Assembly (NCBI GenBank): GCA_013433145.1
Contig: CM024188.1
Span: 6,175,001 to 6,239,000, forward strand
DNA: 64,000 nt
Origin: Ascaris suum
Lineage: Eukaryota > Nematoda > Chromadorea > Rhabditida > Ascarididae
Reading direction: 5' to 3'
A program made the translations under genes and the position numbers. Every line of letters starts with the position of its first letter. Within the stretch, counting starts at the first letter, position 1. Below the pieces are notes generated by a model, which saw nothing but the letters and a program-made list of their open reading frames with translations, did not search any database and had not been told where the DNA came from. Below are positions 33,401 through 44,300 of the stretch, one piece after another.

Positions 33401-34867
33401 AATATTTAAGACGGCAATGAGTCAAACAATCATATTCCAGCAATAATTAACGACGACGCATAGTTGAATGCCTATTCCGATGAATTTTCGGTTGACACAT
33501 AAATGCAGACTGCTCTATGTAGTGCCTTAAGGCTAACCATTTTACCATATGAAAACAGAATTGCCCCAAACGCATTTTGCGCCACTAGACGCCGCTTGAA
33601 ATAGATAGTTAATCTGTCATTCGCTTTCCGCTTCGACTGTTGCACATCAAGAAGCAAAGCCACCGAGAAAAGTTATGGAACGTTGGATTTTGGAAGACAG
33701 CATGACTTTCGAGCAAGGTCTTTCCTTTTTTCGAGATGCCAAAAACAACTGCCACCATAAAGTACTGCTAAACTAGTTGTCAGTTGAGATCAACATTTAG
33801 CTCGCTAACTAACGTGGACGATCCAAACAATAAAACAACGCACGTACCGGTCGCATTTTCTGGATTGTTGGCAAATGTCGACAGACCAGGATTTGCCTTC
33901 TTAACGACTGCACGACTGAATTCATCTAGGGCCGGATGCATGTCGATCAAGCGCTTGTCGGACACAACCTTCCATTTGTAGAGGAAAAGACGCGAACCCG
34001 TGGAACCAGCATCTATTATGACACCATAACTGTAGTCGACTGCATCACTTTCTGAAAGCGATCTGCATCCTTTTCAAAAATTAAAAAATAGGGATACTGC
34101 ACTTTTCTCTGTCCATTCGCATTGGAACAGAAGGAATGTGGGATCAGTTAGAAAGAATGAAAAGCTTGCAATTGGCATTCTCATTTACTATAAACAGTTT
34201 CTGAATGCTTCAATTGGAACTGATTCGCATACGAGAAACTTCAGTTATGAAAGCCATCTCTAAACACTTATTCAATCACATAACAAAACCCAGCGAATAC
34301 GTTCAACACACAAAAACTGCCAACAAAACAATCCCGATATTTTATTATTGATATTACAAAGCAAATCGTATTACAACCTCAACACCGCACAAAACGCGTA
34401 TTATGAGATAATCCCATTTCCATCCCAGCTGGATTTCCTTTTTTCTACTAGAGTGAAATGCGATGCGAATGTTGCGCTCAAAGTTGACTCCACGATTCTT
34501 CTCTGCACTTCCGATGCTTAACTTTTCCCAGGAAGCTGTGTCATTTCTCCATTTGTCACCTCCTCTTCTCAAAAAAAGACCCATATGCATGCGAGGAAAA
34601 TATTCCTTCCACAAAAACACCATAATGTCATTAACGGTGGACAACCCAGACTATGCTTACGTAACGGTGAATGAAGGAACCCTTTATTACAGCATATTTA
34701 GATGGCGGTAAATGAGGACAAGGTTCGTCTAAGAACCACTCACCAGGATCACTAAAAACGAAGGTATGCGGATGGTCAAAGGCAGGTACCGTCGACAGAT
34801 AAATAACGACGACTAGAGCGAGTGTGGCCACGGCTAGGACAACCACTCTCAGCATGCCTCGCACCAT
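24468..34867 (-). CDS. Golgi-type nucleoside diphosphatase (GDA1/CD39 family, ENTPD4/7-like)
   Basis: Nine exons join in phase to 548 codons plus stop: 34867-34744, 34051-33848, 32624-32513, 31567-31424, 28530-28372, 27667-27475, 26911-26649 (last base 26648), 26250-26054, 24717-24468. Residues 7-25 form an N-terminal membrane segment and 492-511 a C-terminal one, the two-anchor layout of ENTPD4/7. The apyrase conserved regions are present: DAGSTGSR (55-62), TAGMR (138-142), [10 protein letters not shown] (177-186) with catalytic E181, DMGGASLQ (210-217), and ELYGFSE followed by [16 protein letters not shown] and EVQWTLGA near the C-terminus also match ENTPD4/7. Such enzymes hydrolyse UDP or GDP in the Golgi lumen, sustaining nucleotide-sugar import for glycosylation. 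The C. elegans relatives are mig-23 and uda-1; which is orthologous is not settled. Intron 4 carries an RTE-type LINE in the same orientation. Confidence 0.94.
29430..31010 (-). mobile_element. Degenerate RTE-type LINE in diphosphatase intron 4
   Basis: Reverse transcriptase pieces are read in order on the minus strand through several frames. They are a pre-finger segment ([14 protein letters not shown]), the finger and palm ([20 protein letters not shown]), a palm piece around [12 protein letters not shown], the [14 protein letters not shown] active-site motif (FADD at about 30178-30167), and the C-terminal [14 protein letters not shown] and [15 protein letters not shown] motifs typical of the RTE clade. 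The endonuclease domain is missing, so the copy is 5'-truncated. Frameshifts and stops show it is dead. It lies between exons 4 and 5 of the diphosphatase gene, same strand. Confidence 0.85.
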
Positions 34868-35589
34868 CACAACATCTCCAGCCCAATACCTGAAACTTTC
34901 CCAAATAATTCAATATGAGCATGCAGCACGTCCAATGCTATCATCTGCATCGCAGGTATCAATAAGTTAATAAAACCTCATGTGTAATATCTGATAACTT
35001 ATTGCGCACGTCTTGCAATAAATTTGGGCGCATCGGAAGAAAGCTGTGCACATTTCCGATGTCCACATAAAAAACCAAAGAAGAAGAAACGCAATACGTT
35101 TGTTGCAAAATATTGATACTTTCGATGAGGTTTCGATGAAGCATTTATACGTATTAAAAAAAAAAACACGAGACCTGTAAACGACAAAGAAAAAAATTGC
35201 GCGTGTGCACAAATAACGAACGGAATTTCACAGAATAAGACAGAAAAGCAATAAGAAGATTGCCCACACAACATAACAGTGAAAGAGCATACATCATGAG
35301 GACAGCAAAGAAGCCATGTTCGAACTTTATTTTCAACCTGTTTTGAGCCTGTTCGAAAGTTAGCGAAGTTAGAGTCATTAACAAGACGAAAGCTTGAAAA
35401 ACGTTTGAACGCCTTAACATTGATGGCGGTTATAAGTTTATGAAGCAAGAAATTTCGCTCACTAATAACCGCCACAGAAAATAATGCTGAATGCCACAGC
35501 AAAGCGAGTCTTCATAGAGACTTTTTTTATTGAGACTAACCATGGATGTTGCCAAAGTAGACTAATTAAACTTCAAACGTGCCAGGGAA

Positions 35590-36420
35590 GAGAGAGAGTA
35601 AACGGAGTAAATAGCCACGCAGAGATAGCGCACAATTCTTCGAAGAAGTTCCAGTAAATCGTCGTAAACCGAATCTTCTCTAATGTGGCAGCATAGATAA
35701 AAATGTTGCGCGGTTTAAGAGTACGAGGACAGAGCCAAAATTTGTTACACGCATTATGGTGCCATCAAGTTCATATGAGTGTCGATGAACAGCTTCAAAT
35801 CAATCACAAAACCAAGGCCTCTGATGTATCCAGTTGAAGGAATGACCGGTCGTGATCATAGAGCGGCTCGGAGAGAAACACGTGCATCGGGTTATAAATT
35901 ATAAATTAGTACAAAATCTTTCGGGGTTATAAATTAATGCAGTTCATAGGACCTTGAAGAATAAAAGGGTTGTGTACGCATTCACGGCGATTGATATATA
36001 ATTTTATGTCATTGGTGTGCGATTAAATGATAACAGCACAGGCTTAACAATTTGATGAGTCGGTAACCTACAACAGAAAGAAAACTAGTCTAGGCACGCT
36101 GCCTTCGGGTACTCCACTGTAAATTCTCGGATGAGTAAACGAGAACGATCCGATCTTAAGCCGGAAGCTTTCTATCTGTTAGGAATGCCTCGGTCCACTT
36201 TGAAGGTTTTCCGCAGATCCCGTACGACCGGATTTTTGCAATGAAGACACATAACAGAAACGGAATCAAAAACTTCCGCTAAGTTAACGTGAACGTAATC
36301 AGCGATATGCCCATTACTGAATTCTTTTCCACACATCAAAGACGCACGCCATAACTGAGCAGTAATGAAACAAAGGAAATGATACATAAACGTCTTCTCT
36401 GAAATTAAGTTCTGCAAGAA
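35590..36420 (-). mobile_element. Degenerate CR1/jockey-like LINE reverse transcriptase remnant
   Basis: The minus strand reads VHVNLAEVFDSVS, matching the catalytic-aspartate block xxDLSKAFDSVS of CR1/jockey reverse transcriptases. It continues after a frame change with VYSGVPEGSVPRLVFFLL, matching the SGVPQGSVLGPLLFLLY block. Further down, LGFVIDLKLFIDTHMN resembles the following DLGVxxDxxLxFxxHI segment. Several stops and frame changes are present and both ends are eroded. Confidence 0.7.
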
Positions 36421-39400
36421 TAAAACTACTAAAAAATTTCGTGAGATAAAACTTCGAAAAATATGGCACAGGAAATAAGTTAATGAAATAGGTCTACAGT
36501 AGGAAAAATCATTAAGAGAACACTGTTGTGAATGGATCCAATCAGTGAAGTTTTCTACAGTTCATGAACCATATTAGAGTTCAATGTTTCAGAAAAAAAG
36601 AAATGCACCTGCAGCAATAAAGAAGGATGTGTCAGGGACAGTGACATTTTTAAGCAGCAGATCCTTTAATCCAGCTATTATCTCAATTACACTTTTCGTC
36701 GGAAATTCGGCTGTCGGGGGGCGCGAGGAGAGAGAAAACGGAGCGAGAATGGGGGAGAACGGGGAAGGAGAGGGGGAAGAGGAGAGTGATTCACTGCGTT
36801 CGTTAGAAAATTACCGGTAGAACGGTAATCCAAAGCGACAGCCATGGAAGTGTCGTGGGCAGCGGTGCTACTATTACAATGAGACCTCGTTAACGCTGGC
36901 ATAGCGAACAAAAGTTTTTCTCAATTTGTTACAACTCGGTGGATGCTTCTAATTCCACCGAGCACACCTCGGCGCTCAAGACTGTCCTGAAAGTGGTTTA
37001 TTGCGTCTCACGATTTGCCTTTGCCAGAAGTTTTTATTGAAATGCGCCGATAAGAAACAAGAAGTCGTTTTTACGCTGTAACAGATTACAGGCTGAAAAT
37101 GTCCACATATCCTGCTAATGTCGAAATCAAAGCTTCACACTTGAAGCCGAGTGTAAAAGCTATAAAACAGAGTAAGTTCTAATTAACAATGGCATTTAAG
37201 TGGCGAAAATATGAGCGAAGAGGGTTCCAGTACTTCTGCGATGTCCCAACTGTCGAGGTAAATTGAGTGTTTGAGTAGCCACCAAACTTTGCTGTGGACA
37301 GTTTTGAGTCTCTATAAAAGGCGGACTGTATTTCATTTGCCAATTAATACGCACGGCCATTTTCAATCGGTAGGTGGTAGAGGTCTAAATTAAATTTGGT
37401 ATGGAGAAGGACCCAACTTGACGCACCCAATGATAGACACTCAACGGAAGCACCAAAAAAGCAAATCCTTGTCCCGAAATAACCAATGTTTTTTTAAGAC
37501 GTACCTGAGTAGGTTTATTCTTCGATAACTGACAAGTAGATCGGCATCCTACACGAGAGGCTTTTTGTGGAGGGGAGGGGGGTTACAAGGAACAGGTACA
37601 TCACCTCCACGCGCCATCGATGCGCACTGATTAAACGGCAACGTGAGGTCACGTTGTCCAAGCAAGTAACCTTTAAAAAAGGCTCCCTATGCAGCACTAA
37701 ATTCCCAAAACCAGTGATAATCCGTTACAACACGTGGCAGATTGCTTGTGAACATGCTGGCAAGACCGTTGAGAGACATTAAATCACAATCCATCATTTC
37801 AACAAATAATTCCCATCGAAGTGGATGCCTTACCAGTGGGTGCTTTCAGATTGCAGTTAATTTTTTAATCAGAAAGCTGGTATATCCATACTTTTCTAAA
37901 CACTCGCCATCTAAGTCTAGAATTTTATAATTTCTAAATTCAAAATTTTCATGCAGCCTCAATTGGTACCGATGGATGCGTGCCAAGGTTGACACTGTCA
38001 CGAGATTCCCAGGTCGACTCTTACAGCAAATTTTTTCATTGTTATTATTCACCTCAATCTGCGAACAAATTGTATGAACTCACCTCAATAAAGCGCTGCT
38101 TTCTGCACAACTCACAGTGATTATTGTTACAATGAACCTAAATTCTGCATGGTACCTCAATGCTTTTCAACTATTTATCGTAACATCAATCCGATTATAT
38201 TGGCCAAACACCGATGCAATAGTTTTGATAGCAAATTTGATTTTCTGGTACTGAATTTTATTATAAGTATAAATTCCAGAGACTTTCTCCGGTGAAATCA
38301 GACGTCGAATATTACTCTATAAAAATCTTTGCCGGTTACTGACAATATAGGTTTGTGAAGATAACTAGAGGAAACACGACGCCACTATCAAAGAATAATC
38401 CTTTCCATTTGCGTTTGAAGAATATCGCCTTCGGAATGGACGAGAAATAGGGTATGAAAGATATTATTTAATGCTGTTTTTTCTTAATTTGCGACAAAAA
38501 TGTTTCCAGAAAATGCAAAACAACACTAATAATAACTCAAAAATATTGAACAAAATCAAAATATATAGTCGGTGAAGGCATTATGCAGTTCCTTTTAATT
38601 TGTGCCTATGTATAAGTGGCAATATTTCCGAGTTAAAAGAAGCACTCAAAAACCCGACAAGCCAGAGCGGCTGAGCACTCCGTTTCTTTGATGGCGCAAA
38701 ATATTGCATAAAACTTCTGCAGAACTGCAATCCGTCTCGAATAGCGGTCTCGTTAATTTCGTCAATCAACCAACTTGGGGAAACAAAACTACCAACATGC
38801 TTTTTGAAAAACGACATAAATCTGAACCATATTGTTTCTGTTGACGGAAATTCCACCAGTAGTGAACGCACCAGCATCCGCTTTTAAGTCGAAATGTACG
38901 TTGGGAAAGCTCGATGGACTGGTAAGATTGAGGGTGGTTTTGATCCCTCAATGTGACCAGGAGGTGTTCCGCATGGATTCTTTTTTCTTCGTCGTTCTTT
39001 TACTGCCTGCTTTATGTCATCCGCACAAAGCTGTCATTGAGAGGAAGTAAAAGATGTATATGCATATTTGTTTCTACATGAAATGTTGAATAAATAAAAT
39101 AAGTGAATAAATAAAAGTAAGCAGGCTATTACTTCTCCGAGATTAAGTTTGCCGGCTACATAACTTCCACTTACGAAGTTACGAGTGAATATTGCGTTCA
39201 CAACATCGAATAATCACTACTTCGGTGCTTTCATATATTTCATTGTTCGTTGGCGCATAGCAGGTGCGTCATGAAGATCGATTCGACATCACTCATATTG
39301 ATCACTAGAATATCGCACAGCAATTTATAAAAAACATACAATACTTTCAAAAGTCATGAAAAAAACTCAGCATTTTGAAATTTGCTCAATCAAAAACATT

Positions 39401-39940
39401 AAACATGCAAGAAATCTTGATAACTGTTTCACTGTGGAAAGGTTCAGTACAGGTTGGACAGCAATATTGACAGCGCTGAATACAAGAAGATAATAGAAAG
39501 TACATCGTCGGGTAGTGTGATTAAATAGACTTCTTGCTCACAGGTGTCACTAAATAAATACCGTTTAGTGGTGAGGTTGTGCGTCAAGTTTAGTGCGAAA
39601 CTAAATGCAAAGGAAAAATAAGAGACAGTACTCACTTCCAATTTTGTTCGGTAGAAAAGCAACACAGCAAATTAATCGATGAGAAAAAGAAAGAAATTTT
39701 ACACTGCATAATTGCACAAGAACCACACAATAAAAGACATAAGTTCGATAGCATCAATAAATTCAACACTTAAAATATTATCGCGTATATGCGTGGTCTA
39801 AAGTAATCGTTAGTTGTACTTGAGTGCTTAATTCCTAAATCATTCAGATGATATTAGACAGCTGTGCGATTCCACCCGCAAAGTGAAACAACGATTTCAA
39901 CTCAGATGACCGTATGTTCACTATGTTACTTTACAGCTGT

Positions 39941-39946
39941 TTTATT
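39941..39946 (-). terminator. Polyadenylation signal, small heat shock gene
   Basis: AATAAA on the minus strand about 180 bases after the stop codon of the heat shock gene, giving a 3' untranslated region that would contain the guanine-rich motif and TG repeat. Confidence 0.4.
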
Positions 39947-40017
39947 TCTATTTAAAAGCTACAACATCCACTTCTGACAACATGAACAGATTTATGTGAA
40001 CACATACTCGAGTGCCA

Positions 40018-40039
40018 CCCCCCCCCCTCCCACCCACCC
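40018..40039 (-). other. G-quadruplex-type motif in the 3' region of the heat shock gene
   Basis: On the sense strand of the heat shock gene, three GGG runs and a run of 10 G are separated by single bases. The motif begins about 90 bases after the stop codon and before the nearest AATAAA, so it would be in the mRNA. Confidence 0.6.
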
Positions 40040-40113
40040 TCCTCCAGTTGTCCTCTCCTTCGCCACTTTATAATCTTAACGATCGTATCAGCGAGGTATA
40101 ATAACAAGATATT

Positions 40114-40128
40114 GCACACACACACACA
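40114..40128 (-). repeat. Short (TG)n repeat directly after the heat shock stop codon
   Basis: Seven to eight TG units on the sense strand start immediately after the TAG stop at 40131-40129. Confidence 0.85.
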
Positions 40129-41360
40129 CTAGCAAGGTTCGCTGGATTTTTGCTTTCCTTCATCTTTGGAAAGTGCCTGTGAATGTAGGCCGTGCGATTG
40201 TCTTGCGTCGTTGAATTTCGATGCTGAAACGCTGAGTACGCCCGTATTGCTGAGATGAGATGTGATACCATCAGGTTTTGTGCCATCAGGTAGCGTGTAA
40301 CGTCGCACGAAGTGACGTTCAATTGAGCCAATCTCGTCGGGACGTCGAATCTGATGCGCCTCTATGACAAGCTCGCGTCCACATACATTCACCGACAATT
40401 CTTGCGGCATGAACTGCGAAACATCTACCTCAACCGCAAACTTCTCCTCATCGTCTATCGCCTTAAACCACAACTTCTAAGATATGTTTTGGGATTCTGT
40501 CTGTCGGAGTACTGGTTCCTGTATGCTCGAGTAGATTCCCTTCTCGCTGAGGTTTTTCAATTAATGTTTACCTAGTAAAGCATTACGCATTACGTATAGC
40601 AATGGTCATTCAAATCCACCTCAGCAACATTCTAGCCAGCTCTCTGAACTTGTTGCGATCGGTCGATTGCCGTCGGCCTCAAAATGCCAAAAAAAAAACT
40701 TCCCAACGTTTCCAAGATATTTTAACGCCTTCTTTTTAGATAACTCGAAGTCTCCACAGTTACTTAAATATAAAGCAAGACGTTGCTTTACCTATTACAC
40801 CATCATAACTTTTTGGACTTTCGAAACCGTTGTTCATTTAAGCTGTGAAACATTATGGATTCGCTTAGTGCATTATACCTCCAAGTGAGACCACTGCGGT
40901 TATTCCTCAGCAAATTCAACCAAACAACTCATTATCCCTCTTTAGAAGAAAACACAGTGGAATAATTTTCCATCATTAAGCTTTTTTGGTATTGCGAACA
41001 AAAAACCTCCATTCATTTCCAGTGAACGTTATTGGTATAACGATTTTCCGCTAATTTTGAATCTTTTTCGTGGGTAATAAAAAAAAAATAAAAGGTAAAA
41101 TGATAAGTGATCTTGAAACTTAAGAGCCATCTAAGTGAAGGTGAATCCAGGGGTTATACCTTTCCGATCGCGTTGCCAACGTTGCACTCTTGCATAATCG
41201 GCAATTCAAGCCAATAGGGTGAAATATTGCGAAACGGTTGATCAAGTTGACGCATCGCTTCATCGTAGAAATGCTGGAAGTATTGCTCATTTTGTGCTGT
41301 TTCCCAGTTACGAGTCGGTCCGGTCAATTGCTCATCTTTATCCGGTCCTTTCGTTGGCAT
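40129..41360 (-). CDS. Small heat shock protein (alpha-crystallin domain)
   Basis: Two exons, 41360-41160 and 40461-40129, join in phase 0 to 177 codons plus stop. Exon 1 gives a hydrophilic N-terminal arm with an amphipathic, aromatic stretch (QYFQHFYDEAMRQL, PYW at 48-50). Exon 2 gives the alpha-crystallin domain (about 68-150): DEEKFAVEVDVSQFMPQEL, then ELVIEAHQ, RHFVRRYTLPDG, and the hallmark GVLSV (141-145). Such proteins are ATP-independent cytosolic chaperones that hold unfolding clients. The C-terminal tail is charged and lacks a clear I-x-I/V motif, which in many family members bridges dimers into large oligomers. The start is the first true ATG. An upstream acceptor (CTTAG) would add five residues (KLWFK) before residue 68; TTTAAG was preferred. 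No good heat shock element was found upstream. Confidence 0.9.
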
Positions 41361-44300
41361 CTTCACCTTTCACCTAAATATTCGCAAACTCGGTCATTCA
41401 GCGCATAATTTCTCTTCACTATTAGTTAGTCGGAAATTAAAAGTACAATTACGCATAAATTAATAATTTTTATCAACGAAGAGAATATCAGCTATTAATC
41501 GAGTATATAAATCAACGAAAAGTACAACATGAAAATGCTCTTACGTCATGTTGTTTTTCACTAATTGTTCCCATATTGCATTCTTTACTTTCTTCTCTAA
41601 GATTATACAGGACCGACTGAAAAAAGAATCTCAGGTATTCGAGCTCAGTAAGCAAAAATTGTGGTGATTAGACCATCGTCGAGTGGAAAGCGTTGATATA
41701 AACTGTTCAGTCACCACCTTATGGTTTTCGAACAGCGTTCGAGCCATTAAAAGCGATCACTGAGTCTGCCTTTTGCAATTTAACAATATACATGTGTCTA
41801 TCCTAGTTTATATAGTTTCCTTTGTAGAATAAAAATACAGGATTTAGGGCCAAGGAATTAAGGTGCATCAGCTTCTGGGATCGACAAGAGTTCGAAACTT
41901 TTCAAAGCCGTTTAGTTGTAATTAGAAAAAAAAACACCACACTGCTCAACTCTCAACATTACTTCACTTTTAGTTCTCAGCATTCCGGTAAACTTTTATT
42001 TCTATCTGAGTGAAACTGCATATAACATGAGACGATTGTAGTTTTAGCAAACGTTTCACATTTGAATTTTTATCACGTATTACGTGAGGCAAATATTTTA
42101 CGACCTCGATTGTCAATGATAACAAGAAGCCTCTATCGACTTGAACACACTCAGTAAGCATTTTCAATTGGATTCTAGGATAAGCGCCATTCATACTGAA
42201 TTACAAGATAGGATCTATTGGGAATTTGTGAAGCATAATGCCCGAATTTCGACAGCATTTTCGATCCGTGCTCACCGTCGTTTTTGTTGATGAATTTATT
42301 CAAAACCATAGCAATTCACCAAGTTGAACCAGTGAACTAACAATAAGAAAACATCTCACCCTTTCGCGAAATTTTTAGGGCGATGTATGGTCAATAACCG
42401 CTCTCTTTCGGGTCACCAATTGTTCGGTCGCCTTTCAGCAACAGCTGACACAATAAAGCTCTCTTAAAGTTGCAAAACCAAACACCAAACTAATAAAAAT
42501 AAGCACCACAATTAAATCGCAATTCAAAAAAGTTCGTAAAGAGTCGAAAACTGCAAATAGATTCGACCATCGACAAAACAAATAACCACCAAAGATGTCA
42601 TTATAACACAAGTGGAGAATCACATCGAAGAAGCCGTTCAGTATGTCGTACTGACCGGCTTCTTTGACCGACCGCTTTCATAAGTTCACACAAAAAAAGA
42701 GGAAATAAATTGTGCTGATTAAAGCCTTTATATCCTTGTTGATTCGAACCTTCACACAGAAAGAATCGACAGATAATGTCTTCACGCCGAAATAATGTGA
42801 AATGCATGAAAGTTTTTTTGGCACTCACGAATTTTTCCAACTGTCTTCAAGTTTGCTGCATTAATGCGAAATATGGTATAAGAGGGTGTAAATTGTATCA
42901 GCAGAATTTCGCTGCAATAGCTTTCACTATTCTCCCATTGAAACTGTTCGACAGACAAACAGACTTACGACATCGTCCATAATGCCATTTTATGAAACAA
43001 ATTTATAGAACGCGTCGTAAGAAAACACAACTCAACGAAGTTTTTCAGAGGGAAACAAGACAGATTTTCCAGTAGCTGCGCTTCAGGAGAAATTCCTCCG
43101 GTAATGTCGTTGCTTCACAAAATGATTTATTGAAATCGACTTCTTTTTTTGGAATTTCAGCAAGAATAAAGCAAAGTGTTGCCTCGTTTTTGAAATTTCG
43201 AAGTAAAACTGCTCTTCGCTAGTTCAGTTGGACGCTTAGCTCGTCGGCTACTAAACATTTGTTCAATGGTGTAATGCATAAAGAACGCGAGATGTAGCAT
43301 TCATGTAACATAAATAGGTGAATAACCGCACTACCAGATAACGGCAGTATCTGCAAACGAATGGCACACACATCAGCTGCGCTTTCTATAAGAGAGCCCA
43401 GAGCTTGCCTTTGCCCTCAGGCGTTTCACTTAATCTGCTGCAAATTTTATCAACGAGTCACTCAGCCTCAGGGATATAGATGCACCCACTGTGACGTTTA
43501 CTGCATCATCTAATCTACTGAGATCAACTGATTTATCCCACAGGTTCAATACTGTACAGTAGCGTTAGTAACATTCAGCACTTCCGATTCTTTCTCTACA
43601 CGATTTCAGTAGCTAGCTGCAGGATGAGACGATTACCAGAAACCTGCATGGCTCTGTTCGATTTCTTTTTCGAGCTCTTTATTTCGGAGGTCGGACTTCA
43701 CTACATCTAGACGATGTCCATGCGATCGACCAACAGGCTTCTGACAGCGCAGAACTGGGGTTGACGTTGAAAGGATTCGGCGCACCTGGTCCCGTTGAAT
43801 GCTGAGGCAATGGAAGACAAAGGTTCGATATCGATGGAAGAGTTCTTCCTCCGTGTTCATAACAGCTGCTGCCTGCACTTCGCTTCTTCTTTCCTGTAAT
43901 GTCTCACTGCTCTTCCTTATTACTAGTTTTATGGCTCCATTTGTAGCCCATTATATGATGGCATCCATTTCTTTCCGGGATTTCCAGATGAATCGTTTGA
44001 GCTTGCAGCAGTACAATGGATGCGAACTATTTGAAGCGTGACAAAAGGTAGGATGGATGCTTCCTATGTAGACTTTCGACTTGATGCCTTCGCACACGTT
44101 CCTTCTGCAGTCGTAAATCTTTGCATAAGCGGTCTCCATCATCGTTTGGGATATGAGAAGCGAGACAGCTGGAAGAACTCGTTCTTTTAATGGGGTATTC
44201 ATGGATGGTTAATCGTGTTGTAGGCGTCAGCATGTACACTATGACGAGTTAGGTGAATTGGCTGAGTTGTGCTGTAAACCGCATTTTTGAGGGCTGAGAG

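Larger units (their letters stand above)
34868..40113. other. Region between the diphosphatase and heat shock genes
   Basis: It holds a LINE remnant (35590-36420), a purine/G-rich tract (about 36713-36786), an unassigned 98-codon minus-strand frame (38877-38581) and a cluster of AATAAA hexamers (39089-39116) after a 25-codon hydrophobic ORF (38973-39050). No complete gene was recognised. Confidence 0.5.

Noticed and set aside
37313..37320. TATAAAAG box
   Set aside because: No coding exon or RNA gene follows within a reasonable distance.
41886..41905. AAGAG-TTCGAAA-CTTTT, a T-arm-like hairpin
   Set aside because: It has a good hairpin, but no matching acceptor stem, D arm or anticodon arm lies upstream.
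42738..42760. GATTCGAACC, like a tRNA T-arm on the minus strand
   Set aside because: The bases around it do not form a T stem or an acceptor stem.
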